Below, piece by piece: positions 26,850 through 40,200 of a stretch of DNA of 64,000 nt; the first letter of the stretch is position 1, and the number at the start of each line of letters is the position of its first letter. The translations under genes and the position numbers were made by a program. Source of the stretch: Cardiocondyla obscurior (taxonomy: Eukaryota; Arthropoda; Insecta; Hymenoptera; Formicidae); NCBI RefSeq assembly GCF_019399895.1, contig NC_091864.1:11510001-11574000 (forward strand). The letters are read 5' to 3'. The notes beneath the pieces were generated by a model. That model did not search any database. It had not been told where the DNA came from and worked only from the letters and a program-made list of their open reading frames with translations.

Positions 26850-27420
26850 AAAATGCGATGGGAATGTTTTCCCCTATGAAAATAGTGGGTCGTAAGACTA
26901 CCGTGCGCTGCTGCGGGTGCTGCGGAGCGCCGGGGCGATGTGCGAGAGGCCAAGCCGCGTCGGGGCTGAGGTCGGAAAACGGCGTCGAGCCGCATCGCGG
27001 CGGCGGCATATGCCGTGTACGGCGCCACTCCACTCGTACATCAACAACGTGATTCCCATGCATACTGCTCACAATCTCGTCGGTGGCGCGGCGCGGGCAC
27101 CGGCAGGAATGCATATGCATACACGCGTGACCCCGGGGTTCCCCGCGTGCATATGTATAACCCGGGGTTGTTTCTCTCGAGGGACACGTGTGCGTCTACC
27201 CCCGGACGCACGTGTGCACCCGTGGTCCTTGCCCGCCTCCGCGTTTGTCACGCTCCTAAATTCATGTTTCGAGGTCGCGCCACGTCGCGCACGTGTCACG
27301 AGCGGGGTTGATAGGAAAAGACTGTTTCCGTCGTTTTCACCGGGTCCAGGGTAACCGAAACATCACGTTCCGCGCGCCGAAAGCTCTTCGAGCCGCGCGC
27401 CGAGCTTCATTCGTCTGATA
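26850..27420. other. CpG-island-like patch
   Basis: The most GC-rich part of the large intron: 43 of 60 bases at 26941-27000 are G or C, with many CpG. It contains three CACGTG sites (27185, 27209, 27290) and a GC-rich imperfect duplication. Long overlapping frames (up to 145 residues) appear on both strands, as expected where stop codons are rare, and none shows a recognisable domain. An internal promoter or enhancer is possible. Confidence 0.5.
27111..27169. repeat. imperfect direct repeat with CCCCGGGG palindromes
   Basis: GCATATGCATA plus an 8-base insert, then ACCCCGGGGTT (27130-27140), is echoed at 27149-27169 by GCATATGTATA followed by ACCCGGGGTT. Each copy carries a self-complementary GC core. 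Confidence 0.6.
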
Positions 27421-29983
27421 AACTTACTGCATTACGATAATTAGGACGTTAAATATGTCTTTATCTCGTTATATATCTTTAGATGCGCTTAACTGACTAG
27501 ATTCGTCGAAGGGGTATATCTCGCTCGAAGAATTTTTCTTAATTAAAACGCCGGCCGTCACCGTCTCTGAAGCTTTGGGAAAATAATTTTTAAAGATATC
27601 TCCAATTAATTAATTGAGATTTTGTTAACGATTAATTAATTGTGCTTTATGCTCGAAGCTCATTAAGTTTTTCTCTTCTCCCTCCCGCTCTTCCATCGAG
27701 ATTGTAATAAAACGCAATGATTTAATTGAACGCGAAACTTAAATTAGATCATTCCGAATGACGACATTGCTCGCTCACTTCACGCGTCGTTTTAGATTGC
27801 ATTAACGTTCCAGTGATTTCTGATAAGATGTGCCCAGCACGACGTATGCGGGGTAAGATATATATATATATATTCCGCGGTAAGGTAAAAGTTAGACGCG
27901 TAAACTTAAGATTGGTTGCCTGCTGCGGTCTCCCTATAGGAAATTCTGATACATCTCGAGTTTCGCGTCAAACTTTCCGGCACTACTTGGCTTCGTCTAC
28001 GCGATGTATCCATTCGTTTTTCCGGTTCCTTTTGTGCACTACGTTACACGTACCCTTCGTTTTCTCACCCGTGGTAATTTCGCCGAGCATGTCGTACGGC
28101 TCGCCGTAAACCACGTACCAACGATGAGTTTCGTGTTCAAAGTGCCTGCTTGTAATTGTGCCCGGCCGTTTGTGGATGCACAGGAGACGTGCGCCCGCCC
28201 TCAGGACGCGAAACAGAGTGTGCTTCGTGAAATGTAGCGTTAATCTCATTGTTTCGTCGTATTGTCGCTATGTTATAAATTACCCCGGGTCAATTATTAT
28301 GACTTTTTGGCGCGGGAAATATTTAAGCAACGGAGAGGCGTCGATATGGAGCTTTATTGAAGAACTCAGATTGTCAATTAATGTACAGGAAACGTAACCC
28401 GTACTCGGTATTTACGTAAGCTGGATTTAGATTAATCAAATGAGTGGAAACACGAAATTACGATGCCGTTCAGCAAGCTGCTCGTTCCTATCTGTTCGCT
28501 CTCCCGTTTGTTTAATTTGGATTCTTCACATAACATTCGTGTATTTCTTTTTTCGTTTCTTCTTCTTCTTTTTTTTTATTTGTTATTTTTATTTTTTTTT
28601 TTATTTAATCGAAAAGTGTCTGATGCACCATCGGATTAATTTCGTAAAATTTTAGGGAGAATAAAATCACGGTCAGATGAAAAACAATTGAGGTTTTTCG
28701 CGCATTTCACGAGCAAATCTGCTTCACGTTAAAATATGAAACGAACATCGTAATTACGCGGGAGCGGAGCTCTTCACAGATGCGTATAAACGCACAATAA
28801 TTCCTTTTATTTGCTCGTGCAATATTTATTTTTATTTTCAAGTTCCGCGGTTTAGATTAACGTTTCAGTTTAATATCCGGTCATATTATATTTATATAAT
28901 TCAGACTGCAAAACTTTTCCACGGCGCTGCATATTGCCCAAAGTTTAAGAGTGCATTTACTGCCGGTGATGTAATTATTTCAATCTCGCAGCGGCGAAAT
29001 GCTTTCGGAAAGTTGCGAGAGAAAGATTAAGTCGCGACGGTCGCCAAAGAATATGTTGACTTTAAATAATCCAAACATTTCTCGTAGTATATTCCTTTGA
29101 TTCGGTTAAGTTTCTTTCTCCTCGCGCGCATCCACCGCCGGGAAAGATACGCGGGGTTAAAAGCAGCGAAAAAGAGTAACGAACATTTCTTTTTGCGTCC
29201 GCGCAAAAACCGCGTGGGGAAGAAGCAAAGAGCATACAGTGACGTCGGGAGTCACACGGAAGAAAGCAACTCTCAAAGGACGCGTGATACAAGTCACCCT
29301 CAAAGGATGTATCCGGAGTATACCGACCGCAAGGGAGACGCGAGACTGGTAACTCGATAAAAAAGTAAAAATGGATAAATCGGGAACGTGCCGGCGCCAA
29401 ACGATTTCTGTTTCCGTTATCCTGGAAAAAAAGGGAAAAAAAAGTAGAGAAAAAAAAAAAAATGTCGGCAAGCTTTGTCCTTGGTTGTTTCAATCTGTTC
29501 TAACGGGTTGTTTTTTGTTTCCCAACGGACGCGTCCGGAGTTTTCATAGTTTGGAAAAGAGAGAGGGATAGAGAAGCGGTTAGTAATGACGAGGAGCACA
29601 ATAGCTGATAGTTAACGCACAGATGCGTCGGTTTGGACCGCTTGTTGGTGTTATAACGACGCTCGAGCTCGAGCGTTACCCGCGTGATACAGAATAGTAA
29701 GCGACATTGGGCTCGCGAGCGAAGGGTCGAATCGCGGGGAAGAAAGAGTGGCGGAGACGCGGGCGCGCGGGATCAGTTAGTGGCCTTCATTTGGGTGCAA
29801 ATGGAGTTTTTCCTAAATGGACGTTTCGAAAGTTTGCCGCTGTCAGGTATTGTTTGGCCGGCGGTAGGTCGAAGGAGGAACGGGACGTGGGAGCGAGCGG
29901 AACGCGAAATCAGTCTGCCAAGGCTTTGATTAGCTGGCGTCACGGGGTCAAAGGCTTCCTCGATTGTTCCCCTCGTATTTATA

Positions 29984-30002
29984 GTTCGTTCGTTCGTTCG
30001 TT
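29984..30002. repeat. GTTC tetranucleotide repeat
   Basis: Between four and five perfect GTTC units, a short simple repeat. Confidence 0.85.
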
Positions 30003-31116
30003 TTCCCCGTGGCAATTGTCGCGTTGCCGCTCCTTGTCTTCTCCGTATTTTTTCGCCCATTCTTTCTCGCATTGGGATCATATTGCTTTTCACGGTAGAA
30101 ACGTGTACGGAGGACCGTTTCTATTTCATTGTAGCTCCGCGTCGCTAACTTTGTAATATCATTAACAATTTACTTTACTTTTTAATAATATAATAATCAT
30201 CTAAACATTATTCTCACTCTACTCTACTTTTTTAAGTTTAATTTCAAAAATTTCCGCCTTATTTTTCCCTGTTTGCATCGAGGCGAGCCATTGTTGGTTT
30301 AGCCTCGTCACACAGTTGATTATAGATAGGCCACGTCTTCGTTTGTTTGCTGTAGTTTTTATCTTTATAAAACGTATTTAAAATATATTCAATTAATCGC
30401 GCTTATTATCTATGTTAGCTACTTGAATAAAGTTTATCAAATAAAGATGTGTTTCGGGAAGACTCGTTACAAACGTGGTAGCGAGAAAAGCAATTCTGTT
30501 CCAAAAGAAGAAAAATATATTTCGTTACATGCCAAGATTATTGCAAAGCCGTTATCCACTCTCCCTTTTATTTGCCGATCGAAAGTGGATGTTCCACGTG
30601 AAATGCGAAAATCTCCTGAACGAGATAAATTTCTGAAACCCACTCGTACGTATATATATCGGCCGTGTGATCGAAACACGAACGGTTGAAACTAAAAGGA
30701 AAAGCAATGATTCCCCGTTGCTTTACGACAGTAATTAAGCGCGACTTCGCTTCGGAAACCGCAACTAATGCTTGCCTCCATTCGATCTCGAAGCTTCATT
30801 TGCTTGCGCGTCCAATGACGCCGTGCCACTTTGATCTCAAGTTGAGCACTTACGAAAGTAAGATCGCTCAATCTATGCGAGCGTTAGCGTTTATTTACTA
30901 TCAAATCATCGATTCGCTGGAACGCGTTTTGCGACTAAGTGGCAGGCCATCGGCAAGCGGCAGTTTTACTAGACGCAACTTATAAAAAGAAAAAAGGAAA
31001 AAAAAAAAAAGAAAATTGCTTCATAATCTCGTTTAAGTTATCCTTGAAATTAAATCTCTATTTCATTATTAAGTTGTGCTTATGAAATTAACCAGGTTAA
31101 TAAATTTTCTGTGCAG

Positions 31117-31294
31117 TGCCGAAGGTGGAAATAGTGGATGAGCACGGCGCTACGGCTGGTGACAAGTTCTACAAAGCAGGTAGCACAATAGAGCTGAAGT
31201 GTGTAGTCAGCAATATACCGCAACCCACTGGCTATGTCACGTGGCGGCACGGATCTCGTACGTTAAATTACGACACGACTCGCGGCGGCATCAG
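31117..31294 (+). CDS. dpr (paralogue unresolved): Dpr exon: Ig1-Ig2 linker and first half of Ig2
   Basis: This exon follows the acceptor ttttctgtgcag. Its first two bases complete a Val codon with the G at 2214, giving VPKVEIVDEHG directly after Ig1, which is the usual Dpr linker start. It then encodes KAGSTIELKCVVSNIPQP, with the first Ig2 cysteine on strand B, and GYVTWRHGSRTLNYD, with the Ig2 core Trp. It ends in RGGI and two bases of the next codon before the donor gtaagc. A stop lies immediately in-frame past the splice site, so splicing is needed. The sequence YKAGSTI followed by C about six residues later is typical of Dpr Ig2. It is 28.9 kb downstream of the previous exon and 25.2 kb upstream of the next, with nothing else coding between. 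Confidence 0.93.
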
Positions 31295-34200
31295 GTAAGC
31301 TCGGCAGACACAATATTTTGATACCGCGAGAATGGTCTTAAACAACGCGCCGCAGTCGGTGATGTGTCAATTTCCCGCCCACTATAGCGGAAAGCATCGG
31401 TTTTGATTTACACGCGGAGCTCGTTGTTACATTATATATTGTCTATTTGACGTGTGGCATAACAGCCGAGTGGCTTAAATATATAGCTAGTTAACATTCT
31501 GGCAATTCGGCCGAACGAGGGACTCCGATGGTTTATGCAGCCTGCATAGGCGGGCATTCTAATTGCCTCGATAAAGAACGGTACGTTCGGTGAATTTTGA
31601 AAGGCCTCTATTAAAGTTCTCGGGCGACGGTCAACAATTGCGGCGGTTTCTGCCGCGTGTGACCTAATTGGTTATAGATATGCCGGTATTCATGAATTTC
31701 AAATGGCGTTTCAGACAGCGTCCGATGTTGTCGGTTTCGTAGAATGATTTTTCAATCAGTAGCTCATCGATAAAACAATTTCGAATTTTTCTCAGACGCA
31801 ATATGGTTCCTTTGTCTCGCGATTTGACGCATCCACCTCGCTCGTTTTTAGCCGTGATCGGTTCACGTTACGTGCCTGACAGTTATGCGATAATAGCCGA
31901 TTCTTGAAAAGTCTATCGGGAAATTAGCAATATCGCGATCGATATCGGGCTTGAAAGAAATGATACGAGGCATCAGGTGAACTGTTGACAATTTAATCAC
32001 CCTTGAAAACGCTCGATTATAGTGGTCCGATACACATAATGAACGAGCTCGCTGCTCGTGCCAAACGCAGGCACCGGGCTTTGAATAAAACATGTAAAAC
32101 TTTGTTAATCACAAATCCGGGTCACAGGTGCGATTAGCAAAAATTAGACTAATTAGTTGATTAATTGTAATTAACTGCAGAATTATTTCATAGCAATTAA
32201 AAACCGGCCACAACATTATTTTAAATAAAATCGATACAAAAAAAAAACAAAAAAAATGTTTAGCCCTAATTTTTTTTTTCTTTTTTTTTATTTGCGCAGA
32301 TATTACGCGAAAGCAGTATAGCATAATGCGAAGAGCACGCACGATGCGTGCAGCTTATCGAACGCGCTCTATTACCCTTTGATTGTGCGCGAGAAATATT
32401 TTGTGAGATCGTTAAATCGAACGCGTCAAACGCAGCGCTGCAAATAAACGACGTTCGATCACGCCGTCGCGTCACTTGTCGTCATTACTAGTTCAGTGGA
32501 TATTATAATGACGCCTATCGGTTTTTTTTTTACTTAACAAATTATTATGAAAAGACTATCATTCTATTTAACAAATTGGCTCTCGGTATAACATGTTCTT
32601 GAATTATATGTGTGCGTAAAGAAGGGTGAACTGAACTTGCGCGTGACGTAATTCTAGCAAGTATAAGCGTAATTATTAGCTAAATTTATTAGCTTCGCCG
32701 TATTTTGACGTGGTAAAGTTTTTGTTTGCTATTTTAGGTTCTACGTAAATTTGTACATGTTAGCCTTCTTACCTCATCTAACTTTGTGCACTTCCATTTC
32801 TATCTACTTGTTAATGCGAAAACTCTCACCGGCTAAACGTCTATAAGGATGCGAGGTTGATATAGGCAGCACATCGGTAAAGTTAGTTAGCAGTATAATG
32901 TTATTATGCTCTACATATAGTGTTACACTTCACCGTCTCCAACATCTCGCATGGAGGAGCTTGCCGACCTCCAGTCTATTACTCTTCACCTTGGGCGTTC
33001 TCTAAGTTGGTCAAGTCTGTAAGTGCACGCTTCGGGCATGCATGGCCACGCGCGGATGCTAAAGCTTGATAATCGAGCGACTCCGATAATAAAATCGATG
33101 GAACTAATATCGCGACGCGCGGCTTCTAACAGTGAAATTAGGGAAATGTCTTTTCGTGCCCCGCCAAGTAATATCAACGCTGTCGCCGTAATTTCATCGG
33201 CGTGAGATATCAACGCGATAAATTTATATTTCTAATCCCGCAGCTAATGTTATATGCAATAAACCGTGATCGAACAGTTTATTAATTTATTATGAAATTT
33301 CGAGTTAATTGCGACATTAGGGACGGTAAATATAAAGTGAAATGTATTGCGCGTTGTATATAATGGTGTCGTATCATTCGGCGTCCCGACGCTCGTTCGC
33401 CACGGTGATACGTGCGGGCTGATCCATTACTCGGCAAATCAATTAGGACACGGGCGTCGTAGCGCGGAAAAAAGCGTGACGAAAACAAAGCATTTAATCG
33501 GATTTTGTTTTATCGGCCGTACACGCTGTGAACCCACGGCGGCAAATATTTCATGGCAACAAGGGGGAACACTGTGGCACTCCTTTTTTTATATCAGTGT
33601 CCGCGATAAAATAGGCCCATATTTCAAAATTCTATTCCGGTCACGACTTGTTCCTTTTTTTTTTTTTTTCGTTATCCTCTTTCCGAAATAACGCTACCGA
33701 AATGTCGATATTATTACTCGCCTTTCTGTGCAATATCTGAAAGATTCAAGTAAAAAGTAGCACAAATGGATTCTGACTTCTACATTCACGGCGAAGCATG
33801 GACATTTCCATTTGTTAATATCCGTAGAATGTTTACTAAACTATTTTAATAAATACCGGGCTCTGATAAATGTAAAATTTTCTCTGTGGACGATACATAT
33901 GTAAAATGTATGAAATAAATTACGCAAAAAAAAAAAGAAAGAAATAAAACGAGAAACAAAGTAGGATTTGCGATTATATTTTTAACAATCGTTTTTCCTT
34001 CGAAAATTAAACAGAAGCGAAATGAAGGGAGTGCACGAACGAACCGATTTTCCGATCAAAAGTTTGTATCCACCGTAAACTTTTATGAAACTTACGGGAT
34101 GACTTCTTCACGGGCGCCACCCGGAGTAGGTTGTATATGCATCGCGCGAAAATGTTGCGACCGTGCAACAAAACAGAAGTGACTGTACAGAATATGTTAT

Positions 34201-37200
34201 AAATAAATACTGCGTGTTGGCCAAGTTTTTTTTTCCTGTTAGCGCCCATCGGCGTGATATAACTTTTAAGTTGCCCCTATTTTCCACGATCATATTCCAT
34301 ATTGCGTTCAAATATAAGAAGATTTCCCGTGAAAAATGAAAATAAATCCCATGTGCTGAATTTATCGATGTTCAAGCTAAAAGTAAGACGATAAAACAAA
34401 GACATAAATCGCAGGACGTTGTAGAGACATTGCAAATGTTTCTCTTTGTCTTACTTTATATCTTCATAATATAATTTCTTTTTTTTTTCACAATTAATTT
34501 CGACATTTCATTCATCTCGTTATGTTTAATTTTCTATGATTTGTGGCTGTTACTCGCTAAAGAAAAAAAAAGGTTATAAATTTATCAGATTGTTAGTGAC
34601 GACGTTTTCGTCCCTGGGTGATAATTACGGCCGCAAACTTTTCCATAATTTTATAAAACTTTTCCACAAAGTACGATTAAGGGGGAACAGGCACTTTCTT
34701 AAAGTTAGACCCGCTTCTCATTAAAGGCAGTGTTTATTGGAATTGTTATGCATTCTCTTTTGCATTTTTATGGGTGGTCCTTGGCAGTAACATGGACGCG
34801 TTTTTCTTACTCTGCGTCGCGCGGTATCGTATTTTCATGTTGGCAGATCATTCGCAGCGCAATGAGTCGCTAATAAGAACCCGAAATGAATATTTATAAC
34901 GCTCGTAATAAAATGTTATGATCTTACTTCTCAGATAAAAAAAAAGGGGACATTGTTTTCACGCATATATTTATTATTAATGTTACAGCGATGTAGAAAT
35001 ACGGGAAAGTTTGTTGATCTCGTTTACTACGACCGCTACTAATTAAATAATTAAGCACGCGTAATAGATTTAATTCCATTTGACTACCTACATATGTAAC
35101 GCGAAACGCTGGATGCTGCGATATATGAATATCTGATAGATATGAAAAATAACATTAGTTAATTTATGCCCGAGGTCTACATGTGCCGCGTAATATGGAA
35201 ATTATATATGAGATTCATACTTTTGTAACGTGCAATTTCATGATTTCATACTTATTAATTTTAACTTCATATATTTTTCGCATTGAATCCTTAGTATTTA
35301 AATTTTGCCATGCAAAATACCAGGCTTTAGAAAAAGAAAAAAGAAAAATTAATGGATTAAAATAATGTGTTTTTATATCACTTTTTAGTAAAGATTTGTG
35401 TTTTTTCTTTTTGTAAAAATATAACTTTGACTCTTTAAATTTGATTTTTCTTACTTGAAACAAGATCGCAAACTTTCTATTTTTTTTTCTTTTTAATTTA
35501 TGCTACTGTGTAGTTTATCGATCAATTTATCAAGTTATTTAATGAGGAGTACAAAATCCTATCCGAACAAGTTTTGCAGCGCGTCTGCACGTTATCAAAT
35601 TCTCATAAACAAATTATGTGGCGTGGTTAAATTGCACTAGCTGTACATAATCGTGTTAACGCTTTGATGGTTAACGACGACATTGATTAACATCTAACGC
35701 GTTCACAGCGTCACTTTTATTTTGCTCCATTTTACAAAGAGCTCAATTAATTATGTTTACAACATATCGCGACGTAATATAAATGCACGCGGAGTGACGT
35801 GTTAATTCTCGTGCACGTCTTTGAGTTGCATGCCTATTTGGCCGAAAAAAAAAATTTTATCTCGCTGACGCTTTGAACAAGCGTTCTTTACCTACCACGT
35901 TATCCAATTATCGCGAAGTGGCGCTGAAATGTAACGAAATATTCAACCGCGCTGAACGTTATTAGTTGTAATATAGCTTTAACGAAGGTGTCTTCTTATT
36001 CGCGTAATATTATTATTCACGCTGCATTTCGTGCTAATTTTAAGCGCTTTGTGTCCCTGCGGAATTAGCAGGAATTTCTCGGGGAGCAGTCGGGCTGTCA
36101 CTACCTTCCGAAATTCTCGAGAAGCCGACAATTAACGAAATTTACATAGTCCTATTGAATAATTGCGTTATCGACTTGTCAACGAAGTAACAGTCGTTGT
36201 GTGTTTGTTTCTCTTCTTACGCCAAGACGCCGATTACAATTTTAGGTTTTCACGTACAAGTAGCGATTCGCGTTTACTTTCGCAAAACGGATAGAGAAAG
36301 AAAGAGAGAGAGAGAAAAAAAAAGTAGAGCCCGAAAGTGATATAAGAACTACGGGATTCACGTATACGAAACGCGGAACAGGTTCGCTTGTCCGAATATT
36401 CACTGTGAAATCTGCTGTCACTGTATATAGCATTCAATTATGGACTCGAGTTCAACATTGCCAGAGGATTTGCCACGGGAAACGTGTTACCTTCTATAGC
36501 TGTAAGTCAGGCCCGTATCCGTTTGATTGATCGTTACTCAACGGGTTTTAGCGGATCGATACCTTGCATGATGCAGCAAGGATCGCAGCTTAATCACGAT
36601 GTAGCCGGAACAAAGCGCTCCGTTATTATCGATTTTCTTAACGCTGGCATATTAAGTAGGGAGTTTATTACAGGATGAATATTTAGGCGATACGTAGAAA
36701 AATCCCATTTGCATCTTATCGTTAATTCGTGATGTTCACCGTTTACGGTTTTTCGTGCGTCTACGAGAAACGTTATTACGTTACTGAAAACGGGAATTTT
36801 GCACGCTGCCGAAAGTACCGCGTGGAGCATGCTGTTAATTTCCAGTTTCGCGCCAGGTAAACAAGCGCAATGCAATTTTCCCACCCGCGTCGGCGAGGTA
36901 TCGCGATTTAACGCCGTTCAAGCGGCTGCAGCGACGCGTTATGTCGATTTCTTCAATATTTTTCCGTCACACGCAGCTCTGTCTTTGTACTGCCGTAACT
37001 TACGTACACGCATATACTTGCCCGTTGAAAGCATATATGTATATTTATGCGAGCATATTTACCGGAGGAAGAACACGGCACTCCGGGCCGTACGCCCATT
37101 TACACCGGGCGAGCTCGTTGTGTACCTTACTTGGCATCGCACGTTCGCGGATGACTTCCGAAAGATGGAACGGGGAGAAGCGACACGGAGGTGTAACGAG

Positions 37201-40200
37201 GGAGCGAAGGAGGCGCGAGTGGGTGACGGGGAAGGTGGGAAAAAAAAAGGAAGCGAGAAAAAAAAGCGAGAAAAAAAGGGGGAGCGGAACAACGAGTACA
37301 TCTTTCCTCTCTCGACTTTCTGGGCGCGCCGTGTGTATCCTCTCTCGAGCAGCGCCCAGGGAATTTAATTCCATTTTCAATTTACCTAAACCCCTTTACG
37401 CAAACTCCGCTACCGACGTAGAGTACTTTTGGACTTTTTCTCCCCTTTTCTGCGTGCCTTCCGTCCGCCGCCGTTACGTTCTACCCTTATTCGTTCTTAC
37501 CCGTGGCGTGGCTTCCTTCCATTCGAGTTCGCCGAGCGAAAGGAGGCACACGTTTCCGCCACTTCTGGCCTCCTTTACGAATGTTGCATCGCGAATCTTC
37601 AGGAGGGCCCTGAATAAAGTCGCTGAAATGTCGGGGGTGGGAGGGCTGAAAGGAGGAATTGACCGAACAGATAGCAGAGCCACTTGGTTTTAACTGCCTT
37701 TTATGCAGAGATGCCTTCGGAGATCCACATTTCGAGTGTCCACTTAAATTGGAGTTTTATCCGACCGCGGATTTCCACCTTCTCCACTGCGAGACGTCGC
37801 GCGTTAATTAATTCGCGGTTTCTCTTTACTTCGACAATGATCGTTATCGTTACCTCCCGACTCTCGGTTCCTTTTGTTTCACCCGGCCTTTTCACGTTCG
37901 ATAGCTTTCCAGATGGGGCTTAGCTACGTAGCGCAGCTGCATTCCTCGTTAACCGTATCGCTGCCGGCGCAACGCGGTTAGTGCATGCACGCAATTACTT
38001 GAAGACGCCGACGAATCTAACAGGTCCTCGACGAGATAGCGGTATCGAGAGGGCTAAGCGCCCTACGTGCCGGGATACACGAACGCGCCGCGCCGATAAT
38101 ACTCGCACACAGCTGCAGACTCCGTCTGGCGCCGTGTTACAAATTTTCAGTGGATCCTTTGCGTGATAGATTTAAAGAGCCGTCGCGTAAACGGGAACGA
38201 GGAAACAACAAGCGCCTTTCCGGCACGGGGCAGGCACGTAACAACGCAGTCAGACGACGTGATCTGTGACAAACGTGTATACTAACTGTAAAGGCGAGAT
38301 TTATAGCGTAGCTTGCGAGACGAGCTACGAGCTGCAGCTCGGAAGAACAGGTGCTCGATAAATTCACGAGCGTCGCGGGCGCGTCGTTACAGTTACCCCG
38401 GCGGGAAAAACTTTCGTAAATTGTAGCGGATATTCCATGGTAAACTCGTTAGACTCGGTATACGATATCGAAGGCCTGTAGCGCCGGCCATTATTGCGTC
38501 GAACGGATAGAAACATACGGTTCTTTTAAGCCATTAATGGCTATGGAATTTCCAATCGAGCACACTTTCTGTCAAGGATGTTTAACGCGGCCATTCGCGA
38601 ATTTCGTTTCGGCGCCGCGTATTTTTACGGGTCGTTATTGCATCGCGCGCCGAAAGAGCGCGATGATATATAAATACAAATGTCAGCGTCGACGCGGGGC
38701 AAAATAAATTTCGTCGACGCCGCGGGAATAAAAAAGTCCCCCCCGTCCGGAAACGTTGGACGTGTGATTTTGATCTCCCCGCGTAAAAACACGGGCTGCT
38801 TTCGGATTGTTAAGTGACATAAATATTCGCGATAAATGTCTGATAAGTGATATTACACCGGGCGCGGTTCCGCTTCGCGCTTTCGCGGCTGTCGCGCGCG
38901 ACTTCGCACGCCTTTGTTTTTCGATCACGTCCGCTACTTTCCTCTATCTCTCTTCCATTTCTCGTTATCACGACATTTTGCACAGAGCGCATTTGTTGCG
39001 CACATAAATAAAACTTTATTATCTCGACCGTACGAATTATAGAAGTCGATAACGGCACAAGTGAGAGATCTTTTCCTCTCGTAAAAGGCATTTTCCTTCC
39101 CTCCTTTACTATATTCTGCAATAAACATCTTTATAGAGACGGTGAAAGCCGCCCTGTTTTCTAGAGAAAATAATCGCACTCGCGCGATCACGCTGCATCG
39201 CTTGCAGGAAGTTTGATACACCGGTAACGTAACAGCCATTATGGCCGCGCGGTTCCAACGGGGTAAGTTTTATTGCAGTTCGCGTTTACAGTCAGCACGA
39301 CAACAGCGAGATTAGACAACTATGAGCTATGAGATTAGATGCCGAATATGACCTGTCGCGTAGTTAGCGCTCGTACCATTCGGTTATAATCTATGACATT
39401 ATATGAGCGCGCGTGTATACGCGAGCGCATCTGTAATCGACTGCGGTGCAAATAAGTTTAAATTTAGCAATGCAAATAAGATATAATATACGAATGATCG
39501 TTGCGCGCACTAGATATAATCGCTCTCCTCGACCCATTTGCTTTGAAAATATAAAGAATTGTTCAGCAAATCAACTACGGTCTGAAATAAGGCACACCGA
39601 GAAAGAGAGAGATTGCAAACAACACCCGTATTTTGCCGGTAGATTAGCTCACGAATAAATTTACAATGGGGCGTGTAACGTTTTCTTTTTTTCTTTTTTT
39701 TTTTTAATTATCAGGGCCACGTTTGATCAAATTATCCATCGTTCGGCTCGATAATTAAGCCCGCGGAACGGTATTCGTCGTTCTAAACCGAAATGACATC
39801 GAGTGGGTCCATTTAACGGGAATAAACTGTTTCTTTCGCAAGTGGTTCGCTACACCGGGATCGTTAGTCAGATAGAACGAGTCGTGCCTGGATTGCTTGG
39901 AGTAGACACTTGAGACCGGCCTAGGTATTGCTGGGCCATGGGTCAATTGTTTCCCCGGTGTAAACAGGTCAGAAATAAATCCCGGCTTAACGCCGAGCTT
40001 AAAAGCTCTTAAAGCGGTACCCGTTCCCCCTTCGCCTCAATTTATCCCCTCGCCTTGCCATCGTCGATTTTCCATCGTCTTCACCTCCGCGCTCCCCACA
40101 CTTCCCGCGCATCCGCTGATTCTCGATGCACTTGATCGCCTTTTTCCGCGGTCTTTGGCTTTGTAGCCGATCTCGCATGCGACTTCATCGGGCGTGTTTA

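Larger units (their letters stand above)
2215..31116 (+). other. 28.9 kb intron between Ig1 and Ig2 exons
   Basis: The donor is gtaagt and the acceptor ctgtgcag. No exon, RNA gene or transposase is recognisable in it. Bases 2215-9200 are mixed sequence with scattered poly-T and short chance frames. Bases 9200-12500 contain TA microsatellites and a very AT-rich block. Bases 12500-17000 hold CpG-rich patches (about 13570-13920 and 14500-15000) and another long TA tract. Bases 17100-17560 and 20450-20800 are AT-rich. Bases 22470-23730 hold the hairpin repeats and a large E-box palindrome. Bases 26500-27420 hold a 60-bp palindrome followed by the most GC-rich patch of the intron. Bases 27420-31116 are mixed, with a GTTC repeat. 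Long first-half introns are common in dpr genes and often carry regulatory elements, but none can be proved here. Confidence 0.85.

Noticed and set aside
26917..27354. 145-codon open frame in the CpG-rich patch
   Set aside because: Stop codons are rare in GC-rich DNA, long frames exist on both strands, and repeats translate to low-complexity peptide.
36941..37693. 250-codon open frame (and overlapping 189- and 111-codon frames)
   Set aside because: Content is low-complexity Arg/Lys/Ser/Phe runs from purine- and pyrimidine-rich DNA, with long frames on both strands at once. No domain, splice context or family resemblance.
38641..38665. CATCGCGC / GCGCGATG 8-bp inverted repeat
   Set aside because: Short, in CpG-rich sequence where such stems arise easily.
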